Positions 1-5,843 of a stretch of DNA of 64,000 nt are shown one piece after another (within the stretch, counting starts at the first letter, position 1; every line of letters starts with the position of its first letter). The stretch comes from Muribaculaceae bacterium. Its GTDB lineage: Bacteria > Bacteroidota > Bacteroidia > Bacteroidales > Muribaculaceae. A model generated the notes under the pieces. It ran no database searches. It was not told the origin of the DNA and was given only the letters and a program-made list of their open reading frames with translations. The position numbers and the translations under genes were made by a program. The stretch covers positions 1 to 64,000 of the forward strand of contig JAFZAC010000006.1 of the NCBI GenBank assembly GCA_017548365.1. Reading direction: 5' to 3'.

Positions 1-433
1 ATGTGTCCTGGTCGTAGTGGTAGACGGTGAGGTTTGCGGGCTTGAGGAACTGCAGGTCGGTCCAGCACTTGCTGAAATAGTTGTGTACCATGTTCTCGAA
101 GTCGACATAGAGCACCTGCCTTCCCGAGCATGCGACCTTGTGGGCTATGCTGAAGGCGAGAGTGGACTTGCCGATGTTTGGGTCGCCGAAGAGGCATGCG
201 CACTCGTTCTCGAACCAGACGTTCTCCCAGAGGGACTCGGCGTTCTCGATCTGCCTTGCCTGGAGAGAGTCGTTGCGGTCGGAGAAGATGGAGCGTGGCA
301 GTTTGGAATGGGCGTAGATGCGCATCTCTTCGTCTTCGTACTCGTTTCCGTTCTGGTCGAGGTATCCTACCTGGATGAGTTTTCTGCGTCGTGCAGCCTC
401 GAATTGCTCGAGGATGGGTGTGAATGGTGTCAT
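1..433 (-). CDS. RepA/AAA_25-like ATPase, N-terminal part (runs off window)
   Basis: The minus strand is open from an ATG at 433-431 to the left edge, giving 144 codons with no stop, so the gene is truncated only by the window. The translation begins MTPFTPILEQFEAARRRKLI and contains a P-loop, GDPNIGKST, near residues 88-96. After it come LAFSIAHKVA and VLYVDFEN, which look like the Walker A helix and the next strand of a RecA-fold ATPase. This arrangement (about 85 N-terminal residues and then Walker A) resembles the AAA_25/RepA-like ATPases common on Bacteroidales mobile elements; the family assignment is inference. The gene is divergent from the restriction-modification cassette. The upstream sequence is A/T-rich with no clear Shine-Dalgarno, as is usual in this phylum. 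It could equally be an intact gene or a remnant, because the C-terminus is not visible. Confidence 0.7.
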   Translation of the reverse strand, partial: MTPFTPILEQFEAARRRKLIQVGYLDQNGNEYEDEEMRIYAHSKLPRSIFSDRNDSLQARQIENAESLWENVWFENECACLFGDPNIGKSTLAFSIAHKVACSGRQVLYVDFENMVHNYFSKCWTDLQFLKPANLTVYHYDQDT

Positions 434-524
434 GTTGTTTTCAAATTTAAAGTTAATAATTTAATAATGTGGCAAAGGTAATGGAAGGGGATATTGAGGA
501 GCAATATTAAAAAAATGCCCTCGT

Positions 525-646
525 GATTCTTGAACGCCGCGCGTGCGGCGCAATGCATTAACAGCGCCTAGGATTCTTGATAGCTGCAACATTGTTGCAG
601 CACACATTGACAATCGCCTAGAATTTTTGAACGCCGCGTGTGCGGC
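525..646. repeat. three imperfect direct repeats, each with a hairpin
   Basis: Three units begin with GATTCTTGA or AATTTTTGA at 525, 572 and 622, spaced 47 and 50 bp, and the second and third are preceded by GCCTAG. Each contains an inverted repeat at the same place: CGCCGC-GCGT-GCGGCG, then GCTGCAAC-ATT-GTTGCAGC, then CGCCGC-GTGT-GCGGCG. The middle stem has a different sequence but is still fully paired, which suggests that the fold is what is kept. No coding potential is convincing here. The function is unknown. Confidence 0.7.
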
Positions 647-882
647 GCAATTGACTGAGGCTCGCCAATCGCACACCGCACTTCGTGCGACTCATGCTGC
701 TCGCTCAGTCGAGCTGAAGGTTCTCAAACAATGCCCAGGATTGGCGAAAAAAAATCAACAATTAAGGAATATTAGTGATGATGGGCATATAGCTGGCCGA
801 TAAAGTGGGTTATTTTGCGCCATAATAATCATATCACTAATCTTTGCTTATGGCAAATTATAAACAACTTCAACAACGTGAA
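647..882. other. intergenic region with inverted repeats, no gene seen
   Basis: This stretch between the hairpin repeats and the restriction-modification promoter holds no convincing gene. It contains an inverted pair CGCCAATC (near 663-670) and GATTGGCG (near 740-747), and a second imperfect pair TTGACTGAG / CTCAGTCGA inside it. These could pair into a long stem or be the remains of a mobile-element end. From about 780 the sequence becomes AT-rich and leads into the C-gene promoter. Confidence 0.5.
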
Positions 883-898
883 ACTCTATGAATAGAGT
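883..898. promoter_or_regulatory. candidate controller operator, distal (perfect palindrome)
   Basis: ACTCTAT-GA-ATAGAGT is a perfect inverted repeat with 7-bp arms. It ends immediately upstream of the presumed -33 element (TTG at 900-902) of the promoter driving the XRE regulator. This is where a class II activator would sit in C-protein-controlled restriction-modification cassettes. A related site lies at 932-947. The operator role is inferred from position and symmetry. Confidence 0.6.
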
Positions 899-899
899 G

Positions 900-930
900 T
901 TGATTGGGGTTTGAATTAAGGGTAAATTTG
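900..930 (+). promoter_or_regulatory. promoter of the restriction-modification cassette
   Basis: A -7 element TAAATTTG lies at 923-930, fitting TAnnTTTG, and a TTG at 900-902 lies 20 bp upstream at -33 spacing. Transcription would start near 937, 17 nt before the regulator ATG. Candidate operators lie on both sides. Confidence 0.6.
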
Positions 931-931
931 C

Positions 932-947
932 ATTCTAAAAATAGAGT
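932..947. promoter_or_regulatory. candidate controller operator, proximal (degenerate copy)
   Basis: ATTCTAAAAATAGAGT keeps the right half-site ATAGAGT exactly and matches the left half-site with two changes. It covers the expected transcription start and lies just upstream of the regulator ATG at 954. This is the position at which a C protein would repress its own gene. Confidence 0.5.
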
Positions 948-953
948 ACAATA

Positions 954-1166
954 ATGGAAAATGAGATATTGAAAAGCTTTGGAGCTAAAGTTCGCCACTA
1001 CAGAGAGTTACTAGGTCTTTCACAAGAGAAGTTTGCAGAGAAAGCAAATGTTCATCGCACATACATAGGTACTGTAGAACGTGGAGAGACAAATATCACA
1101 CTTGTAAATGTATACAAACTTGCCAATGCTCTAGAAGTAAATGTAACACAACTAATTAAGGATTGA
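954..1166 (+). CDS. XRE-family HTH regulator, C-protein-like
   Basis: This is a 70-residue protein made almost entirely of a Cro/C1-type helix-turn-helix. The turn and recognition helix are visible in LGLSQEKFAEKANVHRTYI, followed by GTVERGETNITLVNVYKLAN and a final VTQLIKD. Length, domain content and place as first gene before a methyltransferase and a nuclease match controller (C) proteins of type II restriction-modification systems. Those proteins delay nuclease expression after entry into a new host. Only 6 nt separate its stop from the methyltransferase ATG, so the genes are probably cotranscribed. A perfect palindrome and a degenerate copy flank the promoter and are likely its own operators. 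A generic phage-type repressor is possible, but the context argues for a C protein. Confidence 0.85.
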   Translation: MENEILKSFGAKVRHYRELLGLSQEKFAEKANVHRTYIGTVERGETNITLVNVYKLANALEVNVTQLIKD

Positions 1167-1172
1167 GAATTA

Positions 1173-2582
1173 ATGAAGAAAGAAAAAAAATATAAAGAAC
1201 CACTCGAACTTGACAGCCCTGTTGTCGAAGAAGATGCCGTCGCCTATCAGCGTTCATTGTTTGAGTCTTATCGTAGTAAAACAAAAGTAGCTCAAAATGT
1301 CAGCTTTAATAAATTAGACATCTACACAAATGATGTTCAAAAGGTCATCAAAAATAAAGCAGAGAACCTTTCAGATAAAATCATTGAGGAAACAATGATT
1401 TCTGATGGACCAAATTGGAAAGACTTGGAGTTTTCTCACCCTGAGAGAACAGTGAGACTTGGAACTGTTTTTAGCGGTATTGGTGCTATCGAACACGCTT
1501 TTCAACGACTAAATTTAAAGCATAAAATTGTTTTTGCTGGTGATATAGACGAGAAATGCAAGAAAAGCTATTTTGCCAATTATGACATAACAGAGGAGAA
1601 CTGGTTCAGCGATATTACAAATTTTGATGCCACAAAGTATTTAGGTAAAGTTGATTTTATTGTTGGTGGTGCTCCATGTCAAGCTTTCTCTATGGTTGGG
1701 CGTCGTTTAGGCTTTGAAGATGCACGTGGAACGCTTTTTTATGAGTTTGCAAGAGTTGTAAAAGAAACCCAACCCAAACTTTTCTTATTTGAGAATGTTA
1801 GAGGGTTAATTAATCATGACAAAGGAAGAACATGGAGAGTAATGCATGATATTTTTGAAGAGCTTGGATATGATGTAAAATTCCGTGTTTTAAACAGTAG
1901 TGATTATGGTATTCCACAGCATAGAGACCGCATTTTTTGCTTAGGTTTTCATCAAGAAACAGATTTTAAATTCCCTGCGCCAATAGATTTAGAATATAAA
2001 ATGTATGATTTTCTTGAAGATTATGTTGACACTAAATATTTTCTTCGTGAAAAGGGAATTAAATTTGTTACAAGTCACAAAAACAGGAAAAAGAGTTACA
2101 CTCAAATAAATGGTGATGTTCAGCTTTGTCAAAAGCGAAATCAACAATTTAATTGGCATGGTGATTTTGTTTATCACCCTGATTCTGATTTAACGCCATC
2201 AGACCCTGCTTTTGATGAGTTCATTTTTGATGTTAGAGATGTTGAAGAAAAATATTACCTTTCAGAAAAAGTTGCAAAATATGTTTTAGCTGGCGGCACT
2301 AAAGGTTTTAAGACATCTACCAAAACTGATTTGGATATAGCACGACCATTACTACAATCAATGCATAAAATGCACCGCGCAGGAGTGGATAACTATGTTA
2401 CTCACAAAGGAAGGATAAGGAAGTTAACTCCTCGTGAGTGTTTGCGCTTAATGGGTTTTCGTGATTCATTCAGAATTGTGGTTTCCGATACTGCCACATA
2501 TCAACAGGCTGGAAATAGCATTGTTGTAGATGTTCTTATAGCAATACTTAAACAATTAGATATAACAAAATATGGCATATGA
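1173..2582 (+). CDS. DNA (cytosine-5)-methyltransferase, type II R-M
   Basis: This 469-residue enzyme carries the ordered C5-methyltransferase motifs: motif I FSGIGAIEHAF near residue 100, motif IV GGAPCQAFSMVGRR with the catalytic Cys of PCQ near 170, motif VI FENVRGL, motif VIII QHRDRIF, and motifs IX and X TPRECLRLMGF and QQAGNSIVVDV at the C-terminus. It should methylate cytosine in the site cut by the neighbouring nuclease. The region between motifs VIII and IX (roughly residues 275-400) is the target-recognition part; the site cannot be read from it. About 95 residues precede motif I, longer than in minimal family members. The stop overlaps the nuclease start in ATGA, implying translational coupling. 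Base composition is clearly more AT-rich than in thyA to the right, a sign of transfer. Confidence 0.95.
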   Translation: MKKEKKYKEPLELDSPVVEEDAVAYQRSLFESYRSKTKVAQNVSFNKLDIYTNDVQKVIKNKAENLSDKIIEETMISDGPNWKDLEFSHPERTVRLGTVFSGIGAIEHAFQRLNLKHKIVFAGDIDEKCKKSYFANYDITEENWFSDITNFDATKYLGKVDFIVGGAPCQAFSMVGRRLGFEDARGTLFYEFARVVKETQPKLFLFENVRGLINHDKGRTWRVMHDIFEELGYDVKFRVLNSSDYGIPQHRDRIFCLGFHQETDFKFPAPIDLEYKMYDFLEDYVDTKYFLREKGIKFVTSHKNRKKSYTQINGDVQLCQKRNQQFNWHGDFVYHPDSDLTPSDPAFDEFIFDVRDVEEKYYLSEKVAKYVLAGGTKGFKTSTKTDLDIARPLLQSMHKMHRAGVDNYVTHKGRIRKLTPRECLRLMGFRDSFRIVVSDTATYQQAGNSIVVDVLIAILKQLDITKYGI

Positions 2583-3571
2583 TAATTGACGGACAAAAAT
2601 TTAAAGTTACAGAGGCTTTTGACACAACACAAACAGTTCCAGATAGCTTCGTTCTTAGAAATAATAAAATTGGAACAGGAAATGGTGAAGCAAAGTTCTA
2701 TATTTCTTCGAAAGAACGAATGCGAGAATTTTATGGAAAAGAAGGGTTTAATGTGCGTTGTTTTATTTTGCGTTCTGACTTACTTGCCTATATGCAAACA
2801 ATGAAACAAGAGTATTTAAATCCATCACAAAATTATAGAGGAAAAGAACAAATGGCATCACTTTGGCAAGAGCGTGTAAATCGCATCAACTCTTTGCCTA
2901 ATGTGATAGAATTCAATATACAAGACCAAGACCAAATCGCTGGACCTCGGGGTTATGTAAACTCTAATGATGATGCATATAGGCTTATTAGGGAATTATC
3001 TTTACCAAACCTTACTTATATTTCAGCTTTAAGGTTGAGCGATACAAATGGAGATACATTTTTCTATTGGAAATTATTTGCTGATTTTGATGCAATTGAA
3101 GACCTACATACCGCTTTGGTTTATAATTATGGAAAGAAAGCAACGATTCAGAAAGCATCAGTAACTGCTGTGAAAACAAAAAAACGAGACGAACAACTTC
3201 GTTATGCTCGTATTGGGCAAGGTCTTTATCGAGATAAATTATTACAAGAGTGCCCATTTTGCCCAATCACAATGATTAACGATGAGAGATTGTTGATTGC
3301 AAGTCATATAAAACCCTGGGCAGTCTCAACTGACAAAGAAAGACTTGACCCAAAAAACGGTTTTATTCTATCTCCTTTGTATGATAGATTATTTGATAGA
3401 GGATTCATTACTTTTACAGATGACAGGCGTATGCACATTTCAAATTGGTTATCTCCTCAAAATATTAGAAGATGTGGTTTAACCGACAATAGTTTTATTC
3501 AACTTTTGCCTTTAGACGAAAAACGATGTGAATATCTTGCATATCACCGAGAATCAGTTTTTAAAGGATAA
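2579..3571 (+). CDS. HNH restriction endonuclease
   Basis: This 330-residue protein has a C-terminal HNH nuclease domain (about residues 220-300). It shows a CPFC pair, then ASHIKPW with the general-base His, then DPKNGFILSPLYDRLFDRGF, the NG...L...D..FD.G pattern of HNH_2-type restriction enzymes. Only one Cys pair is seen, so zinc binding is uncertain. The N-terminal two thirds are unlike anything I recognise and probably hold the DNA-recognition part. The start codon overlaps the methyltransferase stop by 4 nt, so the nuclease would be made only after the methylase. With the XRE regulator upstream this completes a compact C-M-R cassette. The DNA is AT-rich like the methylase gene. Confidence 0.88.
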   Translation: MIIDGQKFKVTEAFDTTQTVPDSFVLRNNKIGTGNGEAKFYISSKERMREFYGKEGFNVRCFILRSDLLAYMQTMKQEYLNPSQNYRGKEQMASLWQERVNRINSLPNVIEFNIQDQDQIAGPRGYVNSNDDAYRLIRELSLPNLTYISALRLSDTNGDTFFYWKLFADFDAIEDLHTALVYNYGKKATIQKASVTAVKTKKRDEQLRYARIGQGLYRDKLLQECPFCPITMINDERLLIASHIKPWAVSTDKERLDPKNGFILSPLYDRLFDRGFITFTDDRRMHISNWLSPQNIRRCGLTDNSFIQLLPLDEKRCEYLAYHRESVFKG

Positions 3572-3617
3572 TACTTATAACCAATAAATAATTAAGGTTT
3601 TTAGTGCTTTTATAACG

Positions 3618-3647
3618 AAAACTGCGGCTGATGGTCGCAGTTTTTTT
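3618..3647 (+). terminator. rho-independent terminator of the R-M cassette
   Basis: AAAACTGCG at 3618-3626 pairs with CGCAGTTTT at 3636-3644 around a 9-nt loop, and the T-run continues to 3647. It lies 46 nt after the nuclease stop. Confidence 0.85.
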
Positions 3648-3655
3648 ATTGGTTA

Positions 3656-3687
3656 TTTGGGGGGTATTTGAAAATGATGTAACTTTG
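3656..3687 (+). promoter_or_regulatory. promoter for the small membrane protein
   Basis: TTTG at 3656-3659 and TAACTTTG at 3680-3687 are separated by 20 bp. This is a good match to the Bacteroidetes -33/-7 consensus, 37 nt before the ATG at 3725. Confidence 0.65.
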
Positions 3688-3724
3688 TAAATAGTTGCTA
3701 AATTATTAGATATGTTTTATTAAT

Positions 3725-4174
3725 ATGAACACAATAAGTAATGATTCTGGAGTGAAGAACACTCCCGTATATCCAATCAATAATATGACACCAAAATCAT
3801 CTAATGGCTGTCTAAATAATGGTTTGAAGATTGGCTGTGGTTTTTTGGCCGGTGTTGGAGCAACAATTCTTGCTATCTTTATTTTCGGAATGTTTATTAC
3901 GAGAAATAACTTGCCATATTATAATAATAATGATTATATAAATAAGTTTGAGAAAAAAGACATTCGTTATTTTTATGTTAAAAGCAAAAAAGGAGAAGCA
4001 AAAATACACACAGGTATGCCTAAAGATTCCGTTATTATGCTACTAGGCAAACCAAATGGATATAACTCAACAGAATATTTAGACGAGATTACATATGAAT
4101 ATGGTCCATATAATACAAACATGCTTAGTATTGAGTTTGAAAACGGGAAAGTGTCTGGCGTAAGGCAATTTTAA
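3725..4174 (+). CDS. single-span membrane protein with BamE/SmpA-like fold
   Basis: This 149-residue protein has a Ser/Asn-rich cytoplasmic N-terminus of about 35 residues, one membrane helix (about 37-59, IGCGFLAGVGATILAIFIFG) and an exported C-terminal domain. The pattern GMPKDSVIMLLGKPN, then an aromatic stretch YEYGP, then LSIEFENGKVSGV is the usual signature of BamE/SmpA-like domains, in which a short helix packs on a beta-sheet. That assignment is by motif only. It has its own promoter and a terminator ahead of it, so it is not part of the restriction cassette, although it shares the cassette's AT-rich composition and may have arrived with it. No role can be assigned. Confidence 0.7.
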   Translation: MNTISNDSGVKNTPVYPINNMTPKSSNGCLNNGLKIGCGFLAGVGATILAIFIFGMFITRNNLPYYNNNDYINKFEKKDIRYFYVKSKKGEAKIHTGMPKDSVIMLLGKPNGYNSTEYLDEITYEYGPYNTNMLSIEFENGKVSGVRQF

Positions 4175-4346
4175 TGGATTCAATTAGAACTGTTTTGCAT
4201 AAAATTACAAACTTAACACTTTGACCAATATGTTTTTAGACCATATAGTTTTATGTCGTTTTTTTTATCTTTGACAAAATTTAGCATGATTTATGTGAAT
4301 ACAATTATTTATCTGCCATTGTGAGGATATTTTCAGATATTTGTTA

Positions 4347-4354
4347 TAACTTTG
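4347..4354 (+). promoter_or_regulatory. thyA promoter -7 element
   Basis: TAACTTTG fits TAnnTTTG and lies 26 nt before the thyA ATG. No TTTG is found at the ideal -33 spacing; the nearest TTG is at 4319-4321. Confidence 0.55.
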
Positions 4355-4380
4355 CAACTATCTTAAATAGAACTATTACA

Positions 4381-5175
4381 ATGAAACAATATCTGGATTT
4401 ATTGCAGCATGTGCTCGACAACGGCACTATAAAGCATGACCGTACTGGCACTGGCACCAAGAGCGTGTTTGGCTATCAGCTGCGTTGTGACTTGAGCAAG
4501 GGGTTTCCGCTGCTGACGACAAAGAAGGTTCACCTCAAGTCTATCATCTACGAACTGCTGTGGTTCCTGAAGGGCGACACCAATGTGCGCTACCTACAGG
4601 AGCATGGGGTGCGCATATGGAACGAATGGGCCGACGAGAATGGTGACCTGGGGCCCGTGTATGGCAGCCAGTGGCGCTCGTGGCCCGACTACAACGGCGG
4701 ACATATCGACCAGATAAGCCAGGTGATTGACCAGATAAAGAACACCCCCGACTCGCGCCGCATAATGGTGAGCGCCTGGAACGTCGCCGAGGTGCCCACG
4801 ATGAAGCTGCCGCCATGCCACTCGCTGTTCCAGTTCTATGTGGCGAACGGCAAACTCAGTCTGCAGCTCTACCAGCGCAGCGCCGACCTGTTCCTGGGCG
4901 TGCCGTTCAACATCGCGAGCTATGCCCTGCTGTGCATGATGGTGGCTCACGTGACAGGTCTGGAGCCAGGCGACTTTGTGCACACCTTTGGCGACGCCCA
5001 CATCTACCTCAACCACATGGATCAGGTGCACGAACAGCTGAGCCGCGAGCCACGGCCGCTGCCGCGCATGATTCTCAACCCCGAGGTGAAGAGCATCTTC
5101 GACTACGACTACGACGACTTCAAGCTCGAAGGCTACGACCCCTGGCCGCTGATCAAGGGAGTGGTCTCTGTTTAA
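4381..5175 (+). CDS. thyA: thymidylate synthase
   Basis: This 264-residue enzyme makes dTMP from dUMP using methylenetetrahydrofolate and releases dihydrofolate, which the next gene product recycles. It is colinear with the classical ThyA family: [15 protein letters not shown] at the start, NDRTGTG-like [18 protein letters not shown], the active-site Cys in [23 protein letters not shown] for dUMP binding, and [17 protein letters not shown] near the end. The frame is open 60 nt further upstream, but the ATG at 4381 gives the standard family length, and the earlier part overlaps the promoter. The stop is followed after 84 nt by folA, the usual thyA-folA pairing. Confidence 0.97.
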   Translation: MKQYLDLLQHVLDNGTIKHDRTGTGTKSVFGYQLRCDLSKGFPLLTTKKVHLKSIIYELLWFLKGDTNVRYLQEHGVRIWNEWADENGDLGPVYGSQWRSWPDYNGGHIDQISQVIDQIKNTPDSRRIMVSAWNVAEVPTMKLPPCHSLFQFYVANGKLSLQLYQRSADLFLGVPFNIASYALLCMMVAHVTGLEPGDFVHTFGDAHIYLNHMDQVHEQLSREPRPLPRMILNPEVKSIFDYDYDDFKLEGYDPWPLIKGVVSV

Positions 5176-5209
5176 TGCAGAATGCAGAATGCACAATGCA
5201 CAATGCAAA
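5175..5209 (+). repeat. five tandem 7-bp repeats between thyA and folA
   Basis: ATGCAGA, ATGCAGA, ATGCACA, ATGCACA and ATGCAAA follow each other directly from the thyA stop codon, ending in ATG. The array is the type that changes length by slippage and adds several out-of-context ATG codons before folA. Confidence 0.85.
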
Positions 5210-5259
5210 ATGAGTTGACTTTTATCTCATCACTATCTTCCATAAACGATAAACAAAAC

Positions 5260-5760
5260 ATGATATCCGCTATTGTAGCAATTGACCGCAATGGGGCGAT
5301 AGGCAAGCAGGGACAGCTGCTGTGCCACATGCCTGCCGATATGAAACATTTTAAGGAAACGACGATGGGGCACAGCATCATCATGGGGCGTAAGACTTTT
5401 GAGTCGTTCCCCAAGGGTGCACTGCCGGGACGGCAGAACATCGTCATCACCCGCAGCCGCGACTATGCCCGCGAGGGCGTGACCGTGGCGCACAGCGTTG
5501 ACGAAGCGCTGGCAGCAGCTACTATGCCCGGCGAGGTGTTCGTCATTGGCGGCGAACAAATCTACCGCGCCACATTCCCACTGGTGGACACCATCCACCT
5601 CACGGTCATCGACCATAAGTTTGAGGGCGTGGACTCCCATTTCCCGCGCATCGACATGCGCTCATGGACCATCACCTCGCAAGAGGAACACCCCGCCGAC
5701 GACCGCAACCCCCACCCTTACACCTTCATAACCCTCAAGCGCAAGAGGAGCAATAGATGA
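5260..5760 (+). CDS. folA: dihydrofolate reductase
   Basis: This 166-residue enzyme reduces dihydrofolate to tetrahydrofolate with NADPH. Visible family landmarks are MISAIVAIDRNGAIGKQGQL at the N-terminus, the DMKHFKETTMGHSIIMGRKT segment with the conserved substrate- and NADPH-binding residues, SFPKGALPGRQNIVITRS, and FVIGGEQIYRATFPLVD with the cofactor-binding GG. The frame extends 26 codons upstream to an ATG at 5182, but that extension is repeat-derived and unlike DHFR, so 5260 is the better start. It lies directly after thyA and is probably cotranscribed. One atypical point is LLCHMPADM where most family members have W in this position (LPW...D). Confidence 0.95.
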   Translation: MISAIVAIDRNGAIGKQGQLLCHMPADMKHFKETTMGHSIIMGRKTFESFPKGALPGRQNIVITRSRDYAREGVTVAHSVDEALAAATMPGEVFVIGGEQIYRATFPLVDTIHLTVIDHKFEGVDSHFPRIDMRSWTITSQEEHPADDRNPHPYTFITLKRKRSNR

Positions 5761-5777
5761 AGTAGAATATAGTAAAA

Positions 5778-5808
5778 AACTCCTCCTCTAAAATAGAGGG
5801 GGAGTTTA
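5778..5808. terminator. bidirectional terminator between folA and the PorZ-like genes
   Basis: AAACTCC-T-CCTCTA pairs with TAGAGGGGGAGTTT with an AAA loop. A-rich sequence on the left (5775-5780) gives a U-tract for the minus-strand transcript, so it mainly ends the convergent PorZ-like gene. Confidence 0.8.
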
Positions 5809-5843
5809 TGCGTTGTAATAGACACATCAATTATTAAAGCGCC

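Noticed and set aside
17..481. 154-codon plus-strand frame at the left edge
   Set aside because: The minus strand of the same region encodes a P-loop ATPase start, with sensible sequence throughout.
954..1166. XRE protein as antitoxin of a toxin-antitoxin pair
   Set aside because: The next genes are a DNA methyltransferase and an HNH nuclease, so a controller protein is the simpler explanation.
4321..4380. Upstream start for thyA at 4321
   Set aside because: The extra 20 codons cover the promoter element, and the ATG at 4381 gives the standard 264-residue ThyA.
5182..5259. Upstream start for folA at 5182
   Set aside because: The extension is encoded by the 7-bp repeat array and is not DHFR-like; homology begins at 5260.
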